Position numbers and translations under genes: made by a program
Source of the DNA: Peptoniphilus sp. BV3C26
GTDB lineage: Bacteria; Bacillota; Clostridia; Tissierellales; Peptoniphilaceae
DNA length: 64,000 bases
Direction: 5' to 3'
Assembly: GCF_000478985.1 (NCBI RefSeq)
Contig: NZ_AWXB01000039.1
Coordinates: forward strand, 1-64,000
The notes under the pieces: model-generated
What the model was told of the DNA's origin: nothing
What the model saw: only the letters and a program-made list of their open reading frames with translations
Databases searched by the model: none
In this document: piece by piece, positions 16,323 to 24,860 of the stretch
Layout: each line of letters starts with the position of its first letter
Numbering within the stretch: the stretch's first letter is position 1

Positions 16323-16960
16323 TTTATTTCTTTAAACTTCCTTATATTTTCTAGGGTATTTTCTCCAAATATTCCTGATCCTGACACTAATATGTCTGCT
16401 CCTGCTTCTATTACTTCTTTTGCGTTATCAAGTTTTATTCCACCATCAACTTCTATTAAAGCTTTTGAATTTTTTTCTTTTATGAGTTCTTTTAAATCTC
16501 TAATTTTATCAAGGCTATAATCAATAAATTTTTGTCCACCGAAGCCTGGGTTTACACTCATAATTAAAACCAAGTCCAATTTTTTTAAAATGTATTTTAT
16601 AGAATCTATATTTTCTCCTGGATTTATTGCAATTCCTGCTTTCATTCCCAAATCTTTTATAAGAGAGATTGTTCTATCTAAGTGCAGTGTTGCTGATGGA
16701 TGGATAGTAATTATATCTGCTCCCGCTTTTTTAAATTCTTCAATATAATTTTCAGGCTTCATTATCATTAGGTGCAGGTCAAAGGGTATTTTTGTAAGTT
16801 TTCTTAATTGCTTTATAAGGGAAGGCCCAAAAGAAATATTTGGCACAAAATTGCCATCCATTACATCTATATGTATGTAATCAGCTTGACCTTGATTTAA
16901 TTTTTTAAATTCTTCCTGCATATTTGTCCAATCTGCGGACAAGATTGATGGTGCTATCAT
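16319..16960 (-). CDS. rpe: Ribulose-phosphate 3-epimerase
   Basis: Rpe interconverts ribulose 5-phosphate and xylulose 5-phosphate in the pentose phosphate pathway. The 213-residue TIM barrel begins with the catalytic and metal-site region IAPSILSADWTNMQEEF and has HIDVMDGNFVPNISFG, PFDLHLMIMKPE, MSVNPGFGGQKFI and EVDGGIKLDNAKE, the last followed by VSGSGIFG for phosphate binding. It overlaps rsgA and thiN by four bases on each side (ATGA junctions). Confidence 0.97.
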   Translation of the reverse strand: MIAPSILSADWTNMQEEFKKLNQGQADYIHIDVMDGNFVPNISFGPSLIKQLRKLTKIPFDLHLMIMKPENYIEEFKKAGADIITIHPSATLHLDRTISLIKDLGMKAGIAINPGENIDSIKYILKKLDLVLIMSVNPGFGGQKFIDYSLDKIRDLKELIKEKNSKALIEVDGGIKLDNAKEVIEAGADILVSGSGIFGENTLENIRKFKEIN

Positions 16961-17817
16961 GAATATTTGTTTTTCTCCTTTTCTTTTAATTCTAAATAAA
17001 GATTTTTATAGTTTTCGTATCTTTGTCTATCTATTTTTCCTTCTTCTACTTTTTCTCTTATTATGCACTTAGGCTCATGAATATGATTACAGTTGTTAAA
17101 GTTGCAGGGACCGAATTTAATAAATTCTCTGAAATAATTTTTCAAATCTTCTGATGGACAAGTTAACTCATAGTTTGAAAATCCCGGTGTATCAAAAAGA
17201 TATATATTTTTCCCGGAAAATATTTCCGTATGCCTTGTTGTGTGTCGTCCACGATTTAATTTTTTACTTATTTCTCCGGTTTTTAATTCTCCGCCTATTA
17301 ATTTATTTATTAAGGTAGATTTCCCCGCTGCTGATACTCCGCTTAGGGCTATGGTTTTATTTAAAAGATATTCTTGGAGTTCTTCTATTCCCAGGGAATT
17401 TTTAAGGCTTATTTTAAAGGTTTTAAATCCGCTTTTTTTATAGGTTTCATAAAGTTTATTTCCAGCTTCTTCATCTAAGTCAATTTTATTTATGCCTATT
17501 ATTATTTCAAGATTTTCTCTTTCATATTCTGCAATTACCTTATCTATTAAAAGGGTATTTGGAGATGGAGATTTTGCCGCTATTAAAATTAAGACCGCAT
17601 CAACATTTGCAACAGGCGGTCTTTTTAAAAAATTTTTTCTTTCTAAAATTTTTGTAATGTAGCCAAGAGAATTTTCTTCAACTTCAAATTCAACATTATC
17701 TCCTACTAAAGGTTTTAAGTCTTGATGTCTGAAAAGTCCCCTTGCTCTTGTTTCATAAACAGTATCAGAGAGGACATAATAATATCCTCCCGTCAACTTT
17801 ATAATTTTTCCTATCAT
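16957..17817 (-). CDS. rsgA: Ribosome small-subunit GTPase RsgA
   Basis: RsgA is a late 30S maturation GTPase. The 286-residue protein shows the circularly permuted motif order: NKID (110-113, G4) before GVSAAGKST (160-168, G1) and DTPG (209-212, G3). An N-terminal OB-fold region precedes them. The C-terminal zinc site C238-x4-C243-x-H245-x5-C251 is intact. It overlaps prkC and rpe by four bases on each side, consistent with one polycistronic message. Confidence 0.97.
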   Translation of the reverse strand: MIGKIIKLTGGYYYVLSDTVYETRARGLFRHQDLKPLVGDNVEFEVEENSLGYITKILERKNFLKRPPVANVDAVLILIAAKSPSPNTLLIDKVIAEYERENLEIIIGINKIDLDEEAGNKLYETYKKSGFKTFKISLKNSLGIEELQEYLLNKTIALSGVSAAGKSTLINKLIGGELKTGEISKKLNRGRHTTRHTEIFSGKNIYLFDTPGFSNYELTCPSEDLKNYFREFIKFGPCNFNNCNHIHEPKCIIREKVEEGKIDRQRYENYKNLYLELKEKEKNKYS

Positions 17818-19766
17818 AGTGTTCTTGTATCTACTTGTTCATCGTCTATAAAAATATTAAATGTGTCTCCCTTTGAACCTTTAAGTTCAATTTCAACGGG
17901 GCTTTCTTCACTTGTCTTGTGATAATTATAGTATTCACTTGTGTTTCCATTGTGAATTCTATTAATTATTATTCTGTGTCTTGCTCCGTCTTGAGGAATT
18001 GTAACACTTATACTTTCACTTTTGACGTCTTCAGAGGAGTTTTCTGAACCTACTTCATTTTCTCCATCTTGTAAAGGTCCTTCTGAAACATATAAAATTA
18101 TTTCCGTAGATTTTGAAACTTCTCCAACTTCATTTTGAGATGCAACTTCTCCTTCATCCACTTTGTTGGATCTTACATTTTCAACTTTATATTTAAGTCC
18201 TAAACTGTCCAAAACTCCCTTTGCAGCTTCAAGAGGTATACCCTTTAAGCTTCTTAAATTTACAGGATTGTTGTCTACTCCTTTTGATATAAGGATATCA
18301 ATTTTTTGTCCTTTTCCTACTTCATAGCCAGATTCAGGTGAAGTTGAAATAATTTTTCCACTATCTATGCTTTCATTGTATTCTTCTTTTACCTCGCCTA
18401 TTTCCAAACTTGTTCCCTTTATAATATCTTTTGCTTCTTCTAAAGTTCTACCGACTAAGTTCGGAATTTTTTCTGTATCTGGTAATTTATTTACAACTAT
18501 TTTAACCATGGAGCCTTTTTCAATTTCTTCTCCATCTTTAGGTTCTTGACTTAATATTACTCCGCTTGGTTGGGTGTCATCTTCATCTACTTCCCTATCA
18601 GGTTTAAGTCCAAGTGCGGCTAAAATTGAATTTGCTTCTGATTCTGTTTTTCCAACTAAAACAGGCACTGTAATCTTTTCATTAGTTTCTACGGGCTTAT
18701 CCCCACTGTCTCTTCCAGATAAAACTTTAGGTACTACAAAAATGAGAAGAGCTACAAGTAAAAGTGCAGTTAAAGAGCCTAAAATTACAGGCAATTTTGA
18801 AGATTTTTCCTTTTTTGGTTTTTTAGGTCTTTCTTCTATAACAGGTTCATCTTCTTCTTTAACTTTTATATTTTCTCTGTCGCTTCGTCTTATTACTCTT
18901 TTCTTTCTCACTTCTTCAAAACCGAAGTCTTCTTTTCTGCCAAGTAAAATATTTTTTATATCACGGATTACAGCCTGAGCATTTTCATATCTGTCTTCAG
19001 GATCCTTCATGGTAAGTTTTTTTACAAGTAAGTCTGTTTCTTTACTTATTCCTGGAACACTATCTGATGGCATTGGCATATTACTTTGCACTTGCATAAG
19101 AGCAACTGATACAGGATTTTCTGCATCGAAGGGAAGTTTTCCTGTAAGCATTTCATAAATTACAATTCCAAGAGAATAAATATCGCTTCTGTTATCTACT
19201 TTTCCTCCCCTTGCTTGTTCTGGTGAAAAATAATGAACAGAACCCATTATGGCATTTGTTGCAGTTACTGTTGTATTATCTGCAATTCTTGCTATTCCAA
19301 AATCTGTAACCTTAACTCTATCATCTCTTGTGATCATAATATTTTGGCTTTTTATATCACGATGGACAATATTTTTACTATGGGCAACTTTTAATGCTTC
19401 AGCAATTTGAATAGCATAATTTAAAGCTCTTTTTTCAGGAATTTTATTTTCATCTTGAATAAGTTCCTTTAAAGTTTTCCCATCAATAAATTCCATAACT
19501 ATATAATGGACAGTTTCTTTTTGATTTTCTTCTGAACCGACATCATATATGCTGACAATACTTGGATGAGAAATACTTGCTGCAGCAAGAGATTCTCTTT
19601 TAAATTTTTTTATAAAATTTGAATCCTCATTATATTGTTGCTTCAAGATTTTTATAGCAACAATTCTATCAAGTCTTCTGTCATGGGCCTTATAAACGTC
19701 CCCCATACCTCCGGTGCCGATTTTTTCTAATATTTCATATCTATTTCCTAAAATTTTTCCTATCAA
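17814..19766 (-). CDS. prkC: PASTA-domain Ser/Thr protein kinase
   Basis: The 650-residue membrane kinase senses cell-wall fragments and phosphorylates division and wall-synthesis proteins. Kinase domain 10-270: glycine loop GTGGMGDVY, lysine K39 (VAIKI), catalytic HRDIKSQN at 135-142, DFG at 155-157. A basic juxtamembrane stretch leads to one transmembrane helix (about 325-347). Outside are three PASTA repeats (about 366-567), each beginning with an [IV]P-x-LVG/LKG-type start, then a C-terminal beta-rich domain (about 590-650). It overlaps its phosphatase partner (stp) and rsgA by four bases each. Confidence 0.96.
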   Translation of the reverse strand: MIGKILGNRYEILEKIGTGGMGDVYKAHDRRLDRIVAIKILKQQYNEDSNFIKKFKRESLAAASISHPSIVSIYDVGSEENQKETVHYIVMEFIDGKTLKELIQDENKIPEKRALNYAIQIAEALKVAHSKNIVHRDIKSQNIMITRDDRVKVTDFGIARIADNTTVTATNAIMGSVHYFSPEQARGGKVDNRSDIYSLGIVIYEMLTGKLPFDAENPVSVALMQVQSNMPMPSDSVPGISKETDLLVKKLTMKDPEDRYENAQAVIRDIKNILLGRKEDFGFEEVRKKRVIRRSDRENIKVKEEDEPVIEERPKKPKKEKSSKLPVILGSLTALLLVALLIFVVPKVLSGRDSGDKPVETNEKITVPVLVGKTESEANSILAALGLKPDREVDEDDTQPSGVILSQEPKDGEEIEKGSMVKIVVNKLPDTEKIPNLVGRTLEEAKDIIKGTSLEIGEVKEEYNESIDSGKIISTSPESGYEVGKGQKIDILISKGVDNNPVNLRSLKGIPLEAAKGVLDSLGLKYKVENVRSNKVDEGEVASQNEVGEVSKSTEIILYVSEGPLQDGENEVGSENSSEDVKSESISVTIPQDGARHRIIINRIHNGNTSEYYNYHKTSEESPVEIELKGSKGDTFNIFIDDEQVDTRTL

Positions 19767-20488
19767 CTTTCACACCTACTTGTATCTATTAATATAAAAG
19801 TAATATTATCAACTCCACCATTATCAAGGGCTTTTTCCATCAACATATTACCGGCATCTTCAAGTTCATTCTCCATTAAAAGTTTGTATATGTCTTCTTC
19901 TTTTACCATATTTGTAAGTCCGTCACTGCAGAGCAAAAATTTTTTTCCTTCAATATCTCTTGACTGAATATTAACTTTAAGTTTTTTTTCAGTACCAAGA
20001 GCTAATGTAAGCACGTTTTTATTTGGATGTACCCTTGCTTCTTCTTCCGTTATTTCACCTATGTCCAACAAATAATTTACATAAGTGTCATCTCTTGTAA
20101 GCTTTCTTATTCCTTCTTTGTCAAGCTCATATATTCTTGAATCTCCTACATTGGCATAAATAAATTGCTTTTCAAAAATATAGGCTATTGAAAGAGTGGT
20201 ACCCATGCCCTTATATTTTTCCACACTATTTGCTAAATCGAAAACTACTTTATTTGCAAGTTCAATTGACTCTTCTATAAGTGTTTTTACATCTGCCGCT
20301 TCTTTTATATTCTTGCTTTCAAATTCATGGACTATGGTTTTAACAGCTGTTGCTGAAGCTGTTTCACCTGCTAAATGTCCACCCATTCCGTCTGCAAGAA
20401 TAAATAGAGGAAGATTTTCGGACACGTGGTAATAATCTTCATTTTTTTCTCTGACTTTACCGACGTTAGTTTTTGAAACTATTTTCAA
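19763..20488 (-). CDS. stp: PP2C-family protein phosphatase (Stp/PrpC)
   Basis: This is the cognate phosphatase of the PASTA kinase. The 241-residue PP2C has metal-site motifs VREKNEDYYH near residue 16, LADGMGGHLAGETAS, VGDSRIYEL, KFLLCSDGLTNMV and GGVDNITFILI. It is soluble and manganese dependent by family. The start overlaps the rlmN stop by ATGA; the stop overlaps the prkC start. The pairing stp-prkC is universal in Firmicutes. Confidence 0.95.
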   Translation of the reverse strand: MKIVSKTNVGKVREKNEDYYHVSENLPLFILADGMGGHLAGETASATAVKTIVHEFESKNIKEAADVKTLIEESIELANKVVFDLANSVEKYKGMGTTLSIAYIFEKQFIYANVGDSRIYELDKEGIRKLTRDDTYVNYLLDIGEITEEEARVHPNKNVLTLALGTEKKLKVNIQSRDIEGKKFLLCSDGLTNMVKEEDIYKLLMENELEDAGNMLMEKALDNGGVDNITFILIDTSRCES

Positions 20489-21502
20489 TGTTCTACCTCA
20501 CTACTTCTCTTTAACTGCCCACATGATGCTGAAATATCACTGCCTAATTCTCTTCTAATTGTAGCATTTAATCCAAGTTTATTCATTTTATTTTTAAAAT
20601 CTTCAACTTTTTTTCTATCAGGTCTTTTTTCTTGATATTCTTCAATGGGATTTAAAGGTATTATATTTAAATGACTTCGCATGCCTTTCAATAACTTGGA
20701 AAGTTCATTGGCATGAGCATCCTTATTATTTACTCCGTCAATTAAAGTATATTCAAAAGTAACTCTTGTGCCTGTTTTTTCTTCATAATATTTGCAAGCT
20801 TTTATAACTTCATTAATATCATATTTTTTTGCAATAGGCATAATTTTTTTTCTTTCCTCATTAAAAGGATTGTGTAAAGAAAGTGCAAGAGTTATTTTTT
20901 TATTATAATCTGCCAGCTCATAAATTTTTGGGCTTATTCCACAAGTCGAAATTGTAATGTTTTTATAACTCATATTATGGCCTTTTTCATCATGAATAAT
21001 TTCTAAAAATTTTAAAAGGTTGTCAAAATTATCAAAAGGTTCTCCTGACCCCATTAATATAACATTTGAAACATTTATGTCAAAGGCTTTTTCAACTTGA
21101 TAAATCTGTCCCAACATTTCCGATGGTCTTAAATTTCTAACAAGACCTTTTTTAGTTGATGCACAAAAAGAGCAATTCATTCTGCATCCCACTTGGGTTG
21201 AAATACATTGAGCATATCCGTATTTGTATTTCATAAGGACTCCCTCTATAAGGTTGCCATCATCTAAGCTAAATAAAAATTTCTTCGTTTCATCAAGTTC
21301 AGAATTAAAAATTTTATGAATTTTTATTTTACTCACATCTAAATCTCTTAAAGATTTGGGAAGATTTGAAGATTCATTTAAATTTAATTTTTTTTCTAGA
21401 ATTAAAAAACCTAAATAATTGTTCAGCTCTGAAAGGTTTTTCTCCAATTTTTTTTATATATTCTTTCATTTCCTCAAAAGTTAAGTCATTTATATAAATC
21501 AT
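20485..21502 (-). pseudogene. rlmN: 23S rRNA (adenine2503-C2)/tRNA methyltransferase RlmN, frameshifted
   Basis: RlmN is a radical-SAM enzyme methylating A2503 of 23S rRNA and A37 of some tRNAs. The main body (20485-21447) has CRMNCSFCAST (CxxxCxxC cluster), LMGSGEPFDN, TISTCGISPKI, and the C-terminal ASCGQL cysteine. The true N-terminus lies in another frame: ATG at 21502 opens MIYINDLTFEEMKEYIKKIG and then EKPFRAEQLFRFF, and that ATG overlaps the rsmB stop (ATGA). The two frames meet at an A8 run (21388-21395); removing one A gives one intact frame of about 338 residues. The gene is conserved and housekeeping, so a sequencing error or slippage is plausible. Confidence 0.88.
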
Positions 21503-22764
21503 CTTATTTTCCTTAATTTAGTCATTGAAAAACCATCGCTTCCCATTGTTACATCAGTTCTAAAAGTATCTTTATCAAAGGTTTTTACAATCTCAAAATT
21601 TTTATTTTCTTGCAAAAATTTTGAGATTATATCCTCATTTTCAACTTTCAAAATAGAGCAAGTTGAGTATAATATCTCACCCTTTAGTTTTACATATTGT
21701 GAAGCATTTTCCAATAGTTTATATTGAATATTTGACAATTCTTTTATATTCGAAAAGTCCTTATATTTTATTTCAGGTTTTCTTCTTATAAGTCCTAGAG
21801 CTGAACAGGGTGCATCTAACATAACATAATCAAATTCATTTTTATTTTCTTCTTTGTAGATAGTTGAATCATTTATTTGAGTTTTTACTATTTTTATTCC
21901 AAGTCTTTTTGTGTTTTCATCAATAAGCTTTATTTTTTTATCCCTATCCCAAGCAAGGATGCTACCCTCATTTTTCATAAGGGCTGCCATATGGGCGGTC
22001 TTTCCTCCGGGAGCTGCACACATATCCAAAACTTTTGAGCCAGGTCTTGGATTTAAAACCTGAGAAATTAAAATTGAACCTGAATCCTGAACATAAAAAA
22101 ATCCTTTTTTAAATTCATCTGAATCTAAAATTCCTCTTGGATTTTCTATTTTTAAACCTGAATCTGTAAGCTTATCAATTTGAACAATATAATTTTCTTT
22201 AAGCTTTTTTAAAAGTTCTTCTCTTGAAATTTTTAAGGTATTTGTTCTAATTGTAAATGGAGCTTCACTATTATTAAGTTTTAAAATTTTTTCTCCTTTT
22301 TCTTCTCCATATAAACTTATTATATATTTTACATAGGAAAGACTGTGAGAATAAAATGTTGAAAGATATTCAATACCCTTTAAGTCAACTGAAAAATCTT
22401 TTTCTCTTATAATATTTCTAAGCATTCCATTTACATAGCCTATGGAACCTCTATTTCCCACTTCTTTTGCAAGTTTTACAGCTTCATCAACAATGGTGTA
22501 ACTTGGTATATTGTCCATAAAAATTATTTGATAAAGACTTAATTCAAGTATAGTAAGAATTTTTTCGTGAATTTTTTTAAATTTTATTTTTGAACTTTTT
22601 TCAATTAAATAATCTAAATAAGTTTTGTTTCTAATGACTCCGCTTGTAATTTCTCTTAAAAGGGGCATCTCGTCATAATTTCTATATTTATCTAAGGACT
22701 TCCATAAAAAAGCACCCTTGTTTACTTCAAGGATGATTTTCATTGCATTTTTTCTAACTGTCAT
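21499..22764 (-). CDS. rsmB: 16S rRNA (cytosine967-C5)-methyltransferase
   Basis: The 421-residue protein has an N-terminal NusB-like RNA-binding domain (about 1-130; LLREITSGVIRNKTYLDYLI, YVNGMLRNI) and a C-terminal AdoMet methyltransferase. Motifs are VLDMCAAPGGKTAHMAAL, DYVMLDAPCSALGLIRRKPE with the PC catalytic region, and LYSTCSILKVEN with the nucleophilic TC cysteine. It lies one base after the metallopeptidase gene and overlaps rlmN's real start. Confidence 0.96.
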   Translation of the reverse strand: MTVRKNAMKIILEVNKGAFLWKSLDKYRNYDEMPLLREITSGVIRNKTYLDYLIEKSSKIKFKKIHEKILTILELSLYQIIFMDNIPSYTIVDEAVKLAKEVGNRGSIGYVNGMLRNIIREKDFSVDLKGIEYLSTFYSHSLSYVKYIISLYGEEKGEKILKLNNSEAPFTIRTNTLKISREELLKKLKENYIVQIDKLTDSGLKIENPRGILDSDEFKKGFFYVQDSGSILISQVLNPRPGSKVLDMCAAPGGKTAHMAALMKNEGSILAWDRDKKIKLIDENTKRLGIKIVKTQINDSTIYKEENKNEFDYVMLDAPCSALGLIRRKPEIKYKDFSNIKELSNIQYKLLENASQYVKLKGEILYSTCSILKVENEDIISKFLQENKNFEIVKTFDKDTFRTDVTMGSDGFSMTKLRKIR

Positions 22765-22765
22765 A

Positions 22766-23449
22766 TTATCTTCTGCTCCTATTTCTAAGGGCTAAAAGTC
22801 TAAGAAGGTTTCCTATTGATACAAGGGTTGAAGCAACATAAGTTAAAGCTGCTGCAGAGAGGACTTTTTCAGTTCCTTCCATAACCCTATCAGACATAAA
22901 AAGTTTTAGTTCTTCTTTTGCCCTTGCCGATGCATTAAATTCAACAGGAAGAGTTATTATAGAAAAAGCCACTGCCAATAGGAAAAGACCTATTCCTAAA
23001 TTTAATAAAAAATCTGAAAATATAAGTCCCATAATGACAAGATATATACCTAAGTTTGATCCTATAGCAACTCCTGGTGCAAGGTAAGTCCTAAGAGCAA
23101 GAGGTCCATATTTTTCCTTATCTTGCAAAGCATGGCCAACTTCGTGAGCTGCAACAGCAGCTGATGCCACACTGGAATTTTCATAAACTTCCGGTGATAG
23201 TGAAAGGCTCTTATCTCTTGGATCATAATGATCTGTCAACCTTCCATTTACTTCTTTTATAGTTACATTATTTAATCCGTTTGCATCCAAAATTTTTCTT
23301 GCAACTTGAGCTCCCGTTAAACCGCTTTCATTAAAAACTTTTCTATATTTTTCATAATTTGAAGAGATTTTACTTTGAGCATACAAGGAAAGTAAAAAAC
23401 CTGGAATTAAATATATTAAACCTGAATAGTATCCGTATCCTAAAAGCAT
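22766..23449 (-). CDS. Membrane zinc metallopeptidase (YugP family)
   Basis: The 227-residue protein has an N-terminal hydrophobic segment (about 7-25), the zinc-binding motif AAHEVGHALQDKEKYGPLALR near residues 98-115, and two to three hydrophobic segments further on. This is the YugP-type neutral zinc metallopeptidase family. Its substrates are unknown; membrane protein quality control is a reasonable inference. It sits between fmt and rsmB, a common position in Clostridia. Both neighbours are one base away. Confidence 0.9.
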   Translation of the reverse strand: MLLGYGYYSGLIYLIPGFLLSLYAQSKISSNYEKYRKVFNESGLTGAQVARKILDANGLNNVTIKEVNGRLTDHYDPRDKSLSLSPEVYENSSVASAAVAAHEVGHALQDKEKYGPLALRTYLAPGVAIGSNLGIYLVIMGLIFSDFLLNLGIGLFLLAVAFSIITLPVEFNASARAKEELKLFMSDRVMEGTEKVLSAAALTYVASTLVSIGNLLRLLALRNRSRR

Positions 23450-23450
23450 A

Positions 23451-24371
23451 TTAACCCCCTATTATTTTTTCTTCTTCAATATTTCTTCCACGAAGAAAAT
23501 CTTCAGTATTCATCATCTTTTTACCCGGCCACTGAATTTTATTAATCTTTATAGCCTTATCTTTTGTCATAATAATTAATTGACCCTCATTTGAAATAAC
23601 CTGTCCTGCTTTTCCTTCCATGTTTAAAACTTCAAGATCTGAAATTTTAATTCTATTGCCGTCATAATTAAAAGATATTCCAGGTTTATCAAACAAGGCT
23701 CTGGAAAGTCTTTCAATTTCATCAGCAGTCATCTTTTTAAAGTCAATAAAACCTTCTTCTTTTTCAATTTTTGGAGCATAGGTTGCCTTAGAATCCTCTT
23801 GCTTTATCCACTTAATATTATTTTTTTCATAATCTTCTAAAAATTTAACAATTAAGTCTGCTCCCATTTGTCCCAACTCTTCTGTAAGTTCATCTATATT
23901 TTTGTTTTTTATTGGAGTTTTATCTTGAAAGCAATAATCTCCCGTATCAAGGCCCTCTTCAATTTTCATAATTGAAACTCCAGCAAATTCATCTCCATTT
24001 ATTATAGCCCTGTTAATAGGGGCCGCTCCTCTTAACTTAGGAAGAAGAGATGCGTGAATGTTAACCGGATTATCTCCTGTTAATTTTAAAATTTCATCTT
24101 TTAAAATTTTTCCATAAGCTGCCACAACTATTAAGTCTGCATTCATGGACTTTAATTTTTCTATAGATTCTTTCGAATTAATTTTTTCAGGTTGATAAAC
24201 TTCAAGGCCCAAAGCTTCTGCACAAATTTTTATTTCAGGTTTAGCAAGTTTTTTGCCCCTTCCTTGTCTTTTATCTTCCCTTGTTACTACCAGGACAACT
24301 TGATGTTTTTCTGAAATCTTTTTTAAAGCTGGAACAGCAAAACTTGGAGTTCCCATAAAAATAATTTTCAA
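23451..24371 (-). CDS. fmt: Methionyl-tRNA formyltransferase
   Basis: Fmt formylates initiator Met-tRNA. Landmarks are KIIFMGTPSFAVPALKKI, the folate-site and catalytic segment NIHASLLPKLRGAAPINRAI, DTGDYCFQDKTPI and a C-terminal OB-like tRNA-binding domain. I place the start at TTG 24371, which gives the family start (M)KIIFMGTP right after the def stop with GGGAGTGA upstream and a length of 306 residues. An ATG at 24389 inside def is the alternative; longer in-frame extensions into def are not credible. Confidence 0.93.
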   Translation of the reverse strand: MKIIFMGTPSFAVPALKKISEKHQVVLVVTREDKRQGRGKKLAKPEIKICAEALGLEVYQPEKINSKESIEKLKSMNADLIVVAAYGKILKDEILKLTGDNPVNIHASLLPKLRGAAPINRAIINGDEFAGVSIMKIEEGLDTGDYCFQDKTPIKNKNIDELTEELGQMGADLIVKFLEDYEKNNIKWIKQEDSKATYAPKIEKEEGFIDFKKMTADEIERLSRALFDKPGISFNYDGNRIKISDLEVLNMEGKAGQVISNEGQLIIMTKDKAIKINKIQWPGKKMMNTEDFLRGRNIEEEKIIGG

Positions 24372-24372
24372 A

Positions 24373-24858
24373 TTATTCTTCACTCCCATCTTCTTTTTTC
24401 TCAGGTAAATCCACAATGTCCTCCGCCATATCAATGTACAAAATTCCATTTAAATGGTCAGTTTCATGTTGCAAAATTCTTGCAAGAAATCCTTCCGCTT
24501 CAATTTGGCATTCCTCTTGATTTTCAGATAGATATTTTACTTTTACCTTATTAAATCTTTTAACGGTTCCTTGTTTTCCCGGTACTGAAAGGCATCCCTC
24601 AGGCCCTATTTGTTCTCCGCTTTCTTCAATAAATTCAGGATTTATAAGAGCAAGCCTATTTTCTTCTCCGTCATCAATTACAATTATTCTTTTTAGAATT
24701 CCCACTTGAGGTGCAGCAAGACCAACTCCATCTGCATCATCCATGGTTTCAAACATATCTTCAATTAAAATTTTTACTCTATCATCTATTTTTGTAACTT
24801 CTCTTGATCTTTTTCTTAAAATCGGATCTCCATCAGTTCTAATATTTCTCTTAGCCAT
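24373..24858 (-). CDS. def: Peptide deformylase
   Basis: Def removes the formyl group from nascent proteins. The 161-residue metalloenzyme has all three motifs: GVGLAAPQVG, EGCLSVPG and QHETDHLNG (HExxH metal site). It is the expected partner of fmt, directly downstream. The C-terminus is an acidic/lysine tail (DLPEKKEDGSEE). Two bases separate it from priA. Confidence 0.97.
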   Translation of the reverse strand: MAKRNIRTDGDPILRKRSREVTKIDDRVKILIEDMFETMDDADGVGLAAPQVGILKRIIVIDDGEENRLALINPEFIEESGEQIGPEGCLSVPGKQGTVKRFNKVKVKYLSENQEECQIEAEGFLARILQHETDHLNGILYIDMAEDIVDLPEKKEDGSEE

Positions 24859-24860
24859 AC

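Noticed and set aside
15947-16354. A 135-codon open frame on the plus strand opposite thiN and rpe
   Set aside because: It is antisense to two well-supported genes, has no ribosome-binding site, and its product is a low-complexity Leu/Phe-rich string typical of antisense reading in AT-rich DNA.
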